A program made the translations under genes and the position numbers. Under the pieces are notes generated by a model, which was not told where the DNA came from, searched no databases, and worked only from the letters and a program-made list of their open reading frames with translations. Shown piece after piece: positions 1 through 12,293 of a stretch of DNA of 64,000 nt (position 1 is its first letter; the number at the start of each line of letters is the position of its first letter). Source of the stretch: Centroberyx gerrardi (lineage: Eukaryota > Chordata > Actinopteri > Beryciformes > Berycidae); NCBI RefSeq assembly GCF_048128805.1, contig NC_136002.1, forward strand, positions 32,407,042-32,471,041, given 5' to 3'.

Positions 1-795
1 AGGCAAATGGTCACACTTGGTTCTCTGGAGGTGGAATCACTAAACCTAACCGCTCAGAGAAAACACTGAGTGACTGATCTATCTGCTGCAGCTCTATCTG
101 CACCAGGAGGACAGGCTGGTTGGACCTGAACCCTCTGGGTAGGGTTACACTTGTTGTATCAACGTGATTTTTATTTCAAATGTCTCGTCAGTTGAAGTAA
201 GCACACTGTAGTTCCAGGTTCAGATGTACAGCATCGTTTCCAGTGAATCACACCACACTTCTATAACACCTGTCAATCAAACATATTCAGCTGCAGGTAC
301 TGAAGTGTTACAGGATATTAGCAAAAAGTGTAAAAGTGTTTTCTAGGATTTAAGGCAATACTTTCCTGTAAACTAGCTTCCAATTTGAAGTATCAGAACT
401 GCTATCTGCATCTAAAAAAAAGGTGGTGTGTGTGATACTCTACCATCAATAAATCATCATCACACAGTTATTATACCGAGGCAGAACTGCTAAATTTGAA
501 CTTGATATACCAATGCTGTAACACCTAACAAAGTCATATTGAAACAATAAGTGTAACCTCAGCATACCTGACCTGGCAGCTAGCTGACAGACTAAATGTG
601 ATTCACAGAAATATATATTATTATTATTATTATTATATATACTGTACACCGTATTATCGGATATTATTAAATATATTGTTAGCAGGGCTGGGTTCAAATC
701 CCTTTCAATTCAAAAACATTCAGGAAATGGACTTTTCCTCAACAATCAAATATTCAAAAGACTCCGCACAGTCGGCTAAATGCTGTAAATGTAAT
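1..795. other. Intergenic, dispersed repeat fragment
   Basis: No gene is visible. Positions about 243-410 (tract with 'cttctataacacc' and 'aaggcaatactttcctgtaa') resemble 46660-46840 near the other end of the window, so this is a dispersed repeat. A short ATT/ATA tract lies at 612-640. The small ORFs here look like chance. Confidence 0.5.
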
Positions 796-800
796 ATAAT

Positions 801-1045
801 AGGGATGGGACAATATATCGAAGTTCAATATATCGCGTATGACATTTTTTAATTGTTGTTTACATTCTAGCAGCCAATGGCATCGCTGGAAAGATTTGAG
901 TCTCAGAAATAAACAGAATTCTGCACAGTCAGACTTTGCTGTCACTGAACTTTAACTGATCACATCGTATCGTGTCTGTATTGAATCCTGAACCTCAGAT
1001 GACTTATTGAATCGTATCGTGAGAGACGCATGTTGTCCCATCCCT
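801..1045. mobile_element. MITE, AGGGATGGGACAA termini
   Basis: The ends are inverted repeats: AGGGATGGGACAA at the left and TTGTCCCATCCCT at the right. ATAAT flanks both sides (796-800 and 1046-1050) and may be the target duplication. The 245-bp interior contains the 'atatatcg' and 'atcgtatcg' tracts and has no coding potential. The superfamily is not assigned. Confidence 0.75.
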
Positions 1046-1050
1046 ATAAT

Positions 1051-2714
1051 GTGATATCATACTGCTGAGATATTCAGAGTGAATGCGGTTTCCTCTGGAC
1101 TTGATGAGGTGAGCTGCAGGGAGCTGAGCCCAGCCTGCTGTAGGAGCCAATAATGGATTTGCCCTCTGTGCTTCCTTACATTAGGCTACACACTCACAAA
1201 TACAGCTGTGCTGAGATGGGGTGGAGTTAATAAAATACATATACTAAAATAAAAAAATGAAAATTAAACAGGGATGTGGGTTTTATCGAATGAATGATCT
1301 GATATTCCACTGGGTTTATAATATACATGGAATCAAATGAAAATAAAACATCAGAGCAGAAGAGTATCTGGAGTAGAATTACCGTTAACTGAAGAGGACA
1401 TGCATGACAGAGAGGAACATCCATAAGACAAGAGAATACAGTCAGACAACACTAATGTACGGCATACAACTCTAACACAGTCTGCTCTGTTTCCCAAAGG
1501 CTGCCACTGTCCTTCAGCATCGTCCCTAACTGTGGAGCACGAGCTAGCGGCTCTGCAGCATCAACTCCTACACTTCAACCTGAGCTGACGTTCAGACCGG
1601 TCTCTCCACTCTGACACCGATGCGTCACAGGTGCAGTGATTTATGGTGATTGTCCTTTGCCAGCATGCTTTCGGCGCTTGGCAGCATTGAACCTTGACTG
1701 TTTGGAAACTACATCAGTGAGGACCGCTTCCTGCGCCGCAGCACCCGAAACAAATCCAACACGAATCTTTACTTGCCAGGCGGCTCATGTCCCTGAATAT
1801 TAAAGGATAAGGCCGGTGTTTTTTAATGCATTGCTTACCGTCAACAAATCCTATGAAAATAACAAAATCAGCAATGATTTTGTTATTTTCATAGGATTTG
1901 TTAATAAAGTTCATCATACAAAAGATGGATAGCTGAAGTCTTTGGGGTCTGTTTTTGTTTTTTTTGCGTTTTGTGTTGTATATTGTTGTTTTTTTATGGC
2001 ATTTTAAAATGTATGCATGGTTGTATGTAAGTGTGTGGCTGTATTTTGTAAATGCGTATGCATGAGTATGAACGTATGGGTGCATGTGTGTATATGGATA
2101 TGTATAGTTTTAAATTTTTATGATGTACAATCATGTATAGATATATTTCTATTTTTATTAATGTAAATTCTGCTTCTATTCAGTTGTTAACTGTGAGCAT
2201 GAATACTAATAAACTCAAACTCATATCGAACTTAACAGAATTCATGTTATCTCTGAAAGTTTTAAAGAGACACACTACAAGATTTACTGAACAAATGCAG
2301 CACCAAACCCTCCAGCCGGGCCGTTCCCATCAGGCAGACTGATAACAGATAGAAATAAGCACAAACTTCTGTTTTCAAACTGTCATGTTTGTGTTGACTT
2401 GCACGGAGCGGTGTGGGTGCTGCCTCAGGGTTCAGAGCTGCAGCTTCAACACTTCACTGCCCGACTGAAACTTTTCTCAGGCTAAATGCAGGGTTGGGAA
2501 AGTTACTGCCATTACTTTGGTTGTTTTTATTGTTTGTTTTTTCTTGTGCTTGGGTTTTGGTGTGCGGGGGCGTTTGCTGAAGCCACTCTAACCCTAACCC
2601 TTGGGTTTGGTGCTTAAATGAAAACGCCATGAACTCTGCACGAACATGAAAGGGCGAAGTTTCCCCTTCTGTGTCCCGACTGAGACCGAATACAATGGAG
2701 CAGAAATGCCAAAA
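1051..2714. other. Gene-free, AT-rich sequence
   Basis: No gene is supported apart from the hairpin at 1843-1902, listed separately. Short ORFs here lack recognisable protein similarity and run through AT-rich and TG/TATG-rich sequence (1980-2170). Confidence 0.5.
1843..1902. repeat. Perfect 28-bp inverted repeat with GCAA loop
   Basis: The 28 bases at 1843-1870 are the exact reverse complement of 1875-1902, separated only by GCAA. A transcript from the plus strand would form a perfect hairpin closed by a GNRA-type tetraloop. The arms are AT-rich (AACAAATCCTATG...). It may be the fold-back end of a small transposon or a young inverted duplication. Confidence 0.85.
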
Positions 2715-2897
2715 AAAAAAAATGTTTTTGTTGTTTCAAGATTATGTTTTCGGCATTTCTGTTTTATTTTATTCAGTCCCAGTAGAGAGAGAGGAGAGGC
2801 GGGGCAGAGAGAGGGGCGGGCCGGATTCAAACCCGTGCCGCTGTGCTCAGGACTGAACCTTAATGATATGCGCTCCACCGGTTGAGCTCCAGGAATG
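2715..2897 (-). mobile_element. tRNA-derived SINE fragment
   Basis: Read on the minus strand, a tRNA-like head with a B-box (GGGTTTGAATCCGG, near 2822-2836) is followed by a CCCCTCTCTCTGCC tract, as in the SINE at 28440-28944. The piece ends in AATAAAATAAAAC and a homopolymer run. A box resemblance is weaker (CAACCGGTGGAGCGC). Confidence 0.55.
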
Positions 2898-3476
2898 CTG
2901 TTTTTTATTCACACTTTGCCTGGTTTTCAGTGGAAGTGAAGGAAAGGCAAAGCAGATTTTTGTGCACCACCTAATGATCTAACCTTTTTCTGCATTTATA
3001 ATTTGCATTTATTTGCACTGTCTCTATAGTTTTATATTATGTACATTACCTTTATTTGTATTTTATTACCTGTTTCCTTTTATTACGATTTCCTTAGCAC
3101 TGTTCCGCCAGTTGCTGCTGTGGCAGCTGAATTTCTCCAAGGGGATCAATAAAGTGCGATCTGATCTTATCTGATCTTATCTTTTGTACATTCACTGCGG
3201 TTTGATGCTGTTTGTAACAGTTTGATGCACCTGATCTTTGGATTCAATTCATTGTCCGATGCAGCGTTTAACAGTGTTAACCTGTCAGTGTTTCTGCATA
3301 CAGTGTCTGGTGTTTTAACTCTGCTGCAAAGCCAGTTTCCCTTTTCCTAAACTTTGAAGCACAGTCACATTTTTAACATCAACTTCAGGATTCTACCCAA
3401 ATATCAAAGCTCTCTACCAGTTTAAATTCTGCAAATACATTTACACTCACTGCTGGATTTGTGTTTGAGTCCTCAC
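2898..3476. other. SUPT5H intron/flank with LINE-type tail
   Basis: This lies downstream of SUPT5H exon 3 on the minus strand. At about 3090-3182 the tract 'aaggggatcaataaagtgc' followed by repeated 'gatctgatctt' looks like the 3' tail of a fish LINE. The expected next SUPT5H exon is not visible here or further left. Confidence 0.5.
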
Positions 3477-5249
3477 CTTTCTCCAGAATATCCTCGGCTC
3501 CTTCCTCCCAGGGATCTTCATCCTCGTACTCATCATCCACATCTAGAGAGAAGAGAAGCAGAAGGACAATAGATGAACGTCACAAACGTTACATCGAGTT
3601 TCGTCTCTACAACACAACAGACTTCTGCTGTAAAGACAGAAAATAAGAACAGAAACAAGAGCTGAAACAGAGGAGAGGGAGAGAGAGATAGAGACAGACA
3701 GAGAGAGAGGCAGAGAGAGAGAGATAGCCAGGGAGAAATCCAAAGAACATGTCGTGGAAATTTTGGAGTGAGGTTACCAACGGTTACGAGGGACACGCCG
3801 CCATGTTGGAGGAGTAAACAAAAGGAGAGACTGTAACGTCAGACTCTGCCTTCCTGACAGAACAAGGCAAAAACGCCTAATCTCTGCGTTCAAATGACAC
3901 TATAAACGGAGGAAAAGGATCAGGGAGGAAGAGGCGATCTGTTTTTTTTGTTGTCACTCCTCCAACATGGCGCCGTGTTCCTTGTAACCATCGGCAACCG
4001 CTCGCCAAATATTCCACGCCAGAGAAGGAGACGAGGGCAGAAACACAGAGAGAGAGGTGAGAGCAGAGAGGAGGAGCGGGCCGGCGGCGCTCACCGGCCT
4101 CGTCCAGGATGAAGCCTCCGTGTCGGGGCTTCTTCCTGGGACGGTCGTCATCGTCCTCCTCTTCCTCTTCGTCGTACTCCTCCTCATCCTCTAGGTCCTC
4201 CCCCTCCTCCTCCGCTACCTTGTCGCTGCCCACGGGGCTGGCCGTCTCCTCCTGGGGACGGGAGAGAGAGGCACAATGCAAAAAACTTTACTGAAGGGGG
4301 AAAAGGTTTATGTTCAGCCTGGACGCCACACTGAGCAGGTTGAAGCCTCATTTATGGTTCTGCATCAAAGTGTCGCCGTTGCTACAATGTAGGCGTCTGC
4401 TGCGGTGCGAGCATTTAAGTTCTGTGTTGGTGATTCTGAGCATAGATCACGAAACACCAGATAACACCGAAGTAATAACTGTAACTATAACAGTAAGTAT
4501 TGTGTTTTGAAAGGTGCTATTTAAAAAGTTACTATTATTATGATGATTCGGGCTGCAACAAACGATTATTTCCATTATTGATCAATCTATCGTTTATTTT
4601 ACCAATAAACCGAATAATCATTTAGTCTATAAAAAGTCAAAAATAATGACAAATGTCCATCACAGTTCCCAGAGCCCAAAGTGATTCTTCAGATTTCTTC
4701 CTCAGTCTGACCAGCAGCCAGAACAAAAAAGTTTTTTTTCCATCTCATTTTATAATGAGATGAAACAGAGAAAAGCAGCAAATCTTAGCATTTGTGAAAC
4801 TGCAACTAGTACATGTTTGGTATTTTTACTGATAAATGACTAAAACGATGAATCGGTTATCAAATCGACAAATCGTTTTAGCACGAATGATGACGGTTAC
4901 TACTGTTGTCACTGTGAGTGCAGCATAGAAAATAAACAAAAACCCGATCCACTGTGCGCGTGCAGAGCAACAAGCTACAGCTGAGGTAAACACATTCAGA
5001 AACATGAAGGATTCTCTGCGCTGTTGTCTCGTCTACCTTCAACACAGAAACCGACAACAACTTCGTCAACTGTGACAGGATATGAAAACATGTATCGATG
5101 TCACTTCATGGCTGCGCTTACACTATCAGGTAGTTAGCCTAGCTAGCTAACGGTTAGCATACCTCATTTTCCTCCGCTTCCTCCGCCTCTCCGTCGCTGC
5201 TGCGCTCGCTCTGGTTGTCGGAGAAGTCGCTGTCCTCGCTGTCTGACAT
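3477..5249 (-). CDS. supt5h: SUPT5H (SPT5), 5' coding exons, partial
   Basis: This is the start of SPT5, which with SPT4 forms DSIF, the nuclear factor that controls RNA polymerase II pausing and elongation. Three coding exons are seen on the minus strand: 5163-5249 (29 codons from the [23 protein letters not shown]...), 4095-4251 (acidic run, then [18 protein letters not shown]) and 3477-3542 ([20 protein letters not shown]). Each junction has GT and AG, and phases are consistent (0, then 1, then 1). These residues match the known acidic N-terminus of vertebrate SPT5. Only about 103 of roughly 1,080 residues are present; the NGN, KOW and CTR regions lie left of the window. Intron 1 (coding) carries a MITE. 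The ATG is the first residue of the conserved MSDSEDS start. Confidence 0.95.
4549..4880. mobile_element. MITE in SUPT5H intron
   Basis: The sequence starts GGGCTGCAACAAACGATTAT and ends near 'aaatcgttttagcacg', with internal 'cgattatt' and 'gaatcggttatcaaatcg' motifs. This layout is common in non-autonomous DNA transposons of fish. It is wholly intronic, between the first two coding exons. Confidence 0.55.
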
Positions 5250-5489
5250 GCTGAGCCCCGCACACACTGCAGCGGGAAAATAAATCAGCACAAATCATTA
5301 CAACACACAGCTTGGCTAGGCTAGCTAGCTACAGCACATCTCAGGGCCAGCTCATTGAAACACCCAGGACAACAGTCAAGATGGCCTAGCAAAGCAAGCT
5401 AATGTAGCTAGCATGGATGTTGCGTTTCCAATATCTCAAAAACTACGGCAATTAAATCTTAACAAATGAGCTCCGCGGGTTTCCCTTAC

Positions 5490-5660
5490 CTGTTTTTAAC
5501 ACGCGCCTTGGTTTATATCCTGTTAATTGGAAAACACGAGGAAATATCAGCTTATTTCGATCACTCCCACGTCTTCTCGGATGCACACACACAGAGAGCC
5601 GCGAGACTTCGGAAGCTGCGCAGATCTCATCACGCGGAATTTGGATGGCGGATGAGATCG
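5490..5660 (-). other. supt5h: Probable noncoding first exon of SUPT5H
   Basis: On the minus strand a good donor (ACAG|GTAAGG at 5490/5489) faces a polypyrimidine acceptor (TTTTCCCGCTGCAG, exon from 5266) 17 bases above the SUPT5H ATG. The 5' untranslated region is therefore probably split by a 223-bp intron (5267-5489). The upper boundary is a guess: the transcription start is not visible, but the sequence above 5660 contains GGAGGAAGTG and GATGGCGG motifs typical of TATA-less promoters. Confidence 0.5.
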
Positions 5661-6223
5661 GGAGGAAGTGAAGAGGTCTCACTCTGCCTCCGTTTCTGCA
5701 AACCAGTGTTGAACTCCAGTATTGTCATTCATTGAAAAGTAGATATATTATTGACATTTTTTATAGCTTTGTTTCGTGTCGTCTATGTGTCGCTCATTTC
5801 AGGGTTTCTGTCCAGCAAACACTCCACAAGCCAAAAGAAACAGTCAGAGTGCATGTACAGTTTCTCGTCCTGAGCAGTTATGGCATGTCTTTTCCTTGGA
5901 GGGCTCATAAAAAAGAAATAGATGTTCACTGATGTAGCTGTTTTATTGGGTTGCACAGCATGTAAATTATACATGAATGGGTGAAATGGGTAAATATATA
6001 AGCTATCTAAGATAGATTATCTCTGGAAGGCTAAATGAAACTACACGCAGCAATCTGCCATGTTTATCGGTTGGTTTGTACTTTTATTATGTTATTTTTT
6101 ACTATAGAGTGATTGATCTTCTTAAACATACAATCTTCGGTGCGTCGCGACGCCACCATCTTCGACGCCGCTCAGCAGTCAGCCTATCGAATCGCGCGGT
6201 TCAAGGAAAGTCAAGGGAGCAAC

Positions 6224-6232
6224 CCGGAAGTG
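6224..6232 (+). promoter_or_regulatory. ETS/GABP-type site upstream of TRIAP1
   Basis: CCGGAAGTG matches the ETS/GABP consensus and lies 89 bases above the TRIAP1 ATG, in a GC-rich stretch. ETS sites at this distance are common in promoters of nuclear-encoded mitochondrial genes. Binding is inferred, not shown. Confidence 0.45.
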
Positions 6233-6302
6233 AGCGGTGGAACACTGGCGCTGGTCTGACAACAGCTACAAACATCCACATATTCTCTATTTGCCGGTCT
6301 AG

Positions 6303-6545
<243 letters not shown>

Positions 6546-6715
6546 TGGAAGACGGATTTCTAAAACAAAACAGACTGAACTCCCCGAAAAACACTGACCG
6601 GTGACTGTGTGCACGTGCCCCGGAACCTGCAGGGGGCCATGTTGGCTGCAGGGATCCGACCTGATCCGACCTGATGTGATGTGATGCTGCAGGCAGAGAC
6701 TCGATCTAACGCACT

Positions 6716-6721
6716 AATAAA
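6716..6721 (+). terminator. triap1: Poly(A) signal of TRIAP1
   Basis: AATAAA lies 171 bases after the stop codon of TRIAP1 and is the first canonical signal downstream, giving a short 3' UTR. Confidence 0.6.
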
Positions 6722-6825
6722 CAACAACGAGATGGACTGAGCATCGGCAGTATATATACGATCTTTGGCTCTGCGGTGTGTTAAATACAGACAGATTTGG
6801 ATTGATAACACTCGTCACACTGTCA

Positions 6826-7292
6826 GAGGTGTGACCAAGTCAGCTTTGCTCGAGTCTCAGTCTCGAGGCACAAGTCTCAAGTCTAAATATAGAACAGCAA
6901 GTCAAGTCAGAACACATCAAGAGTCCAGTATCAATTTAATATCTTAAAGAAAACTAAATATCTAGGACTTTTCAATGCAATATGGTTTTAATAGGATAAA
7001 AACTTGGTAAGAGCATCATGAGTTTGATTTCTATAATCAGTTTCACCTTCAATAAATTCAATCATTCCATACAAATTCAGAAAACAGAATTTAAATTCAG
7101 TCGTCCGCTGGAACAAATCTCATCACTTTCAATCTAAGTCATTTACACAAACACAAGATCTCAAGTCAAGACTTTAGAAACCTTTTCAAGTCATCAAAGT
7201 ACAAGTCAGAGTCAAGTCCCAAGTCACCAGAACCCAAGTCAAGTCAAGTCTCAAGTCTTCTCTTCATGCATCAAGTCAAGTCTCAAGAAATT
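6826..7292 (+). mobile_element. CAAGTC-family dispersed element, copy A
   Basis: The ends are rich in CAAGTC/CTCAAGTC. The core of about 300 bp (6910-7210) is almost identical to 12520-12810 and, inverted, to 43195-43500. It starts CAGAGGTGTGACCAAGTCAG, resembling the end of the inverted copy (CACACCTGTCTGG reversed). It is noncoding, probably a MITE. Confidence 0.75.
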
Positions 7293-8784
7293 AAGACTGT
7301 GCTGGACATTCATTTGTTTTACGTCCAAAGTGGATGGAGAGCTTGTGAAACTGTGATGGTCAAGAGTCTCATTAGTGATTACTACAGCAGAATAACATGG
7401 AGCTGATATCACCATTCATGTTCCTGACAAAACATACGGATTGACACATTTTTGTATCGCGATATATTGAATATTGAATTTATCGTCTCATCTCTGTCTC
7501 ACATCCATGCCAGGTTTCCATGCAGTTCCTCAGCTGTGAAATGACATTATGGAGAAATCAGATCTGTAAACTGGAAGAGACGAACTGGACGAGATCTGTT
7601 GGCTTACAGTGTGAGGTGTTTGTTTTGTGTAATTTGACGTCGTTTTCTATGATGAAGCTGTGATTGTATCTAATTAAATGCCTGTTTGCAGCGGCTGTAC
7701 ATGCAGGATCGATGCCCATGACAGAATAAAATGTTCTCTCCTCCTCCGGTGTGTTTTCATGTTCAGCCTCTCTGCCTCCTTACAGGACAATAACAGCGAG
7801 TTTCTGCTCTTTTCTTGCAGCCCCTCACTGTTTTACACCTACTGTGACTGTAGATGGTTTTACAGCTTCTGTCACATTATGAAATATTTATTTTTCTTTC
7901 GTCTTAGTTGATTTTTCACAGTAAACAATCTGAAACAAACTGTTTAGATATTAGGAGTTCCTCCCAGTGAAACAGAGAGCAGCAGTTTAAATCTTTAAGC
8001 TTTAGTTTCTGTTAGATGTTCCAGACTGTGGCTGGAGGAAGAGTCCGGCTTTGGTTCGTCTGTTGGCTTGACTCGGTTGATTGACAGGAGGCGGGGCCTA
8101 ACGGAACCACGGAGAGCGACAGCTATTGGCTGAAAGATTTATTTTGGAGGAAAATGTGGAAATCAGAGAAGCAGAAGTATGACCATCCTGTAACCCATAC
8201 ACACATCCACCAATCAGTTTTATCTTTATATGAACTATAAAACTGAGTTCAGAGATCGGCTGACTGTATATTTTAAAGCAGTGTAATGTTGATAATGGTT
8301 ATGACATAACCTTTGACCTATTACAAGTTGGTTACAGCAGGTCACCACAGCCCCCCCCATATAAATATATACAGAATCATTTTTTCATTTTATAAGCTTT
8401 TATAAGCTAAGGGAAAACTCTCCGGTAATAAACGATGACGACCGCTCGACCGCTTTGAAAAAAACACTTTGTTAGTCTATTATTTCTTACAAAAATGATA
8501 ATGAGCGAACCTTTGTGACGCCACAAAGTTACGGAAGTCCAAACGGCTCGTTTAGAGGCTCGCTTTTCTAATATGGATTGTGTGGATTTAGTTTTGATAC
8601 TTTCACCATGTTTAGATACACATCCAACTCCTTTATCATCACAGAGGAGAGGGAGTCCTGCTTTACATGATGTGTTTTCTGGAGATATTTATTTATCTCC
8701 GGATAAAACACTTTGTTTTCCTGAGATAACAATATCATTTTTGAATGATCTGAACATAAAGTAATGAGCAGAGAGAAATTATTA

Positions 8785-8787
<3 letters not shown>
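7293..8787. other. Gene-free stretch
   Basis: No gene is supported. A fragment at 7440-7495 ('tatcgcgatatattgaat') resembles the MITE family at 801-1045. The small ORFs at 7678-7911 and 8573-8764 have no recognisable domain. Confidence 0.5.

Positions 8788-8824
<37 letters not shown>
8788..8824. repeat. (AC)n microsatellite
   Basis: About 18 uninterrupted AC units. Confidence 0.95.
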
Positions 8825-8826
<2 letters not shown>

Positions 8827-8947
8827 GGTGTGAACAGAGTAGCACACTGGCTCTTTTGTTCACTTTATAACAGCAGGCCATCATCAACAAACTTTGGCTA
8901 GCTGGCTCAGTTCAGAAATAACAAAACATAACTCAAAACATAACTCA

Positions 8948-9683
8948 GCTGTCCAGCTCCTTCTGTCCAGCTCCCTCTGTCCAGCTCCTTCCGTCCAGCT
9001 CCTTCTGTCCAGCTCCTTCTGTCCAGCTCCCTCTGTCCAGCTCCTTCTGTCCAGCTCCCTCTGTCCAGCTCCTTCTGTCCAGCTCCTTCTGTCCAGCTCC
9101 CTCTGTCCAGCTCCTTCTGTCCAGCTCCTTCTGTCCAGCTCCCTCTGTCCAGCTCCTTCCGTCCAGCTCCTTCCGTCCAGCTCCTTCTGTCCAGCTCCTT
9201 CTGTCCAGCTCCCTCTGTCCAGCTCCTTCTGTCCAGCTCCTTCTGTCCAGCTCCTTCTGTCCAGCTCCCTCTGTCCAGCTCCCTCTGTCCAGCTCCTTCT
9301 GTCCAGCTCCTTCCTTCTGTCCAGCTCCCTCTGTCCAGCTCCTTCTGTCCAGCTCCTTCTGTCCAGCTCCCTCTGTCCAGCTCCTTCTGTCCAGCTCCTT
9401 CTGTCCAGCTCCCTCTGTCCAGCTCCTTCCGTCCAGCTCCTTCTGTCCAGCTCCTTCTGTCCAGCTCCTTCTGTCCAGCTCCCTCTGTCCAGCTCCTTCT
9501 GTCCAGCTCCTTCTGTCCAGCTCCTTCTGTCCAGCTCCTTCTGTCCAGCTCCTTCTGTCCAGCTCCTTCTGTCCAGCTCCTTCTGTCCAGCTCTTTCTGT
9601 CCAGCTCCCTCTGTCCAGCTCCTTCTGTCCAGCTCCTTCTGTCCAGCTCCCTCTGTCCAGCTCCTTCTGTCCAGCTCCTTCTT
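8948..9683. repeat. 14-bp minisatellite, about 52 units
   Basis: The unit is GTCCAGCTCCTTCT, with recurring CCCT and TTCCG variants. The plus strand is strongly pyrimidine-rich. The unit length is not a multiple of three and contains no stop in any phase, so it generates long ORFs on both strands (263 and 271 codons). These are artefacts, not genes. Confidence 0.97.
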
Positions 9684-10602
9684 AAATGTATGAATAAATG
9701 TCCTCAATGGGCTTCCGTACACATCGCCCCGCTCCTATCTGATGCTCGATTGAAATAGCTGACAGACAATCAGACAATTAAAAGAAACCAGCGCATGCGA
9801 AAACCTTGTACAGTTTTCAGAAATTGTCATGTACAGCACAATACAGCTGCTTATTCATTGTGGTCCTTGATAGAAACGGGCTAACTGGAATTATAGGATG
9901 CAATCGTATAATACCAGGAAAAAAGACAGAATTGGATGCTGATGGCACTCTGAAAAACAAGAAACATCAGCTGAGGTTTCCCCGGTGTCTGGTCCAGACT
10001 GCTGGTCTGATGGCGGACACCTCAGATCCGCATCAGCACCAAATCTGATCAGCTGATCTTTGGCCCAAAGCCCGTCTGTCCACCAAATGTCACGGAAATC
10101 CAGTCACAAAAATCCTGCTGAGAGACAGACAGAGAGACCGGGATGAAGATCTATCTTCTTTGGTGGAGGTAAAAATATTGAAAAACCTCCAGCTGTGTGT
10201 TTCTTAGACTGAAGGGAGGGATAGTAGAAAAAGTAAAAACCAGTGAATGTTCCACCTCTCTGTGGCTGTGGAACCAGGAGGAAAACATCACTGGGTTCTT
10301 CCTGCTGTCTGTACACAGAGGGTTAAATGTGCTCATGGTGCGTTTCACAGGGCAGCGGCTCAACTGAACCCGGGATGACTTTTACATTTCAGAGACAATG
10401 AATGATGAATTTCAGATAATGATTTTTGTCTTTCCTAAATGGACACGTCACATTTTTGGACACAAACTCCTCTGCTCTCTCTTAGGAATGCGTGAGAAAA
10501 CAAAAGCTCTAAAATAGATTATGAAAGTGAATGGAACAACACTTGAAATTTTCCAAATAAGTCTCTCTGTTGTTGGCTCACTGGGTTCAGTGCAGATCGA
10601 CA

Positions 10603-10605
<3 letters not shown>
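9684..10605. other. Gene-free, RTE-like LINE/SINE tail
   Basis: At about 10008-10175 the sequence 'cacctcagatccgcatcagcaccaaat' through 'aatcctgctgagagacagaca' to 'tttggtggaggtaa' parallels 32470-32710, a dispersed tail like those of fish RTE-type elements. Nothing else is supported. Confidence 0.5.

Positions 10606-10645
<40 letters not shown>
10606..10645. repeat. (GT)n microsatellite
   Basis: About 20 GT units. Confidence 0.95.
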
Positions 10646-10646
<1 letters not shown>

Positions 10647-12096
10647 CAGAGCGGCTGCCAACAGGCTGGTTTCAGTTATCCAGGAATTTATCAACAAACA
10701 ACAACATTTAGCTAATTTCTCCTCGCATGTTTTTTAAGCAACACCTGAAAACTCTTTTTAAAAAAGTTTTACCTTTGTTTTTATGTCCATTTTGTTTCAA
10801 TATGTTTGGTTGTTTGTTTGCACTGGTTTTCTTTGTGATTGTATGTTTCTGCATTTTTATTAGTCTCTACGAACCAGTAATCCCTTAAAATAACCTTATA
10901 TTTGCATTAATTTACATTAATTCACCCCTTAATTCATGCAAAATCCCCTTAAAATTAATTAAGGGAGTAATTAATGAAGGAGTAGCCATCAAAACCTGCA
11001 AATTGGGATTATATTAATGGTTTAAAATGAGCTGCTTGGTAGATCATGTGTTTGCCAAATTTACCAGTGGCAGTTAGTCTGTATTATATAAGTCAGACAC
11101 AAAAGGACGTAGGAATTGACGGCATTGAAGTGTGCACTCCTACCTTCTCCTTTTCCAACATGTATTATTATTATTACTATTATAAATTTACAGTCTTGTA
11201 TTTTACATGCCAATTTTTGTTGTATGTTTGTTTGTTTGACTGAGCTGAACCTAACTGTTCAGAAAGCTGTTCTGCAGGTTTGTGTTTCCTGATAATCAAA
11301 GCAACACCAAACTTGCGTATTTCATCGTGCGGTCCAACGTGACGAGAGAGAACTGACCAATCAGGCATCAGTCTGACTCGTTACTGAAGCATCAGGAATT
11401 GGAAGGGATGCAACAGCTGTCAGCACACCAATAATCCCCTAGAGGGCGCTGTTTACCGGGAGCATGGGTCTGACAGCACCGAAGCCCCCACCGTCCCAGG
11501 AAAGAGCGTTGTCAAGGTGTGATGGCTTTTATACCGCAGTTAGCAACATGCTTACTGTCTGAAGGGTTTTCTCCAAATTAGTGAACAAACACACTGCAGT
11601 CCACAGTCTGAACCTGACTGAATGTTCTGTCTCATTCTCTTAAAGCCTTTCTGATCTAAAGGTTTCTGCTTAAATACTTGAAATGAGTTTCTTAGACAAA
11701 TATAAACAGTGAAGTTGATCCTATGTATGAATTTCTTTCCAAAGCCTTTTTGCCTTTCCATCAAGGCAAAGAATCTAAAATATGAGATAGTTTTGATTTG
11801 TTTAACACTTTTTTGGTCGCTGCATAATTCCATTTGTGTAATTTCACAGTTTTGATGTGTTTACTATTATAGTAAAAATAAAGAAAAATGCATGTGTCCA
11901 AACTTTTGACTGGTAGTGCACCAGAATAAAAACAGGGGAAAACAAAACAAACTGCAGAGCGTCTCCATGGTTACCAGAAGCGCTGACACACTGCTGGAAA
12001 AGCAGTTGTGTTGTAAACATGCAGCAGAATGAACTGGAGCGCAGCAGAGAGCACAAGATGAAGAAAGACATGAACAGACTGATCTCTGACTGGATC
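10646..12096. other. Gene-free stretch
   Basis: No gene is visible. It holds AT-rich sequence, including paired 'ttaattcacccctt' and 'taattaagggagtaatt' tracts (10910-10980) and an ATT run at 11161-11185. Confidence 0.45.
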
Positions 12097-12104
12097 CACC
12101 CACC

Positions 12105-12155
<51 letters not shown>
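12097..12155. repeat. (CCCA)n/(CA)n microsatellite
   Basis: CCCA units run into about 20 CA units. The cysteine/valine-rich minus-strand ORFs across it are artefacts. Confidence 0.95.
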
Positions 12156-12157
<2 letters not shown>

Positions 12158-12293
12158 GGGACAGACATGTGTTTCCCAGGCCTTTCTGCTCTGTGCTACA
12201 CATGGAAGATATTGTCAGGAACCACGCAGAGTTTGAAGACGAAGAGGAAGAAGACGAGTAATAACACTAAGTTTGTGTTTAATAAGTCTTTCT

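Noticed and set aside
1..3476. Further SUPT5H exons left of exon 3
   Set aside because: I looked for the next conserved segment (the EEIEASNIDN and ARRLQNLW region) on the minus strand and saw none; it must lie outside the window.
8894..9722. Two long overlapping ORFs (263 and 271 codons) on opposite strands
   Set aside because: They are translations of a stop-free 14-bp tandem repeat.
11844..12203. Cys/Val-rich minus-strand ORFs
   Set aside because: Produced by the CA microsatellite at 12097-12155.
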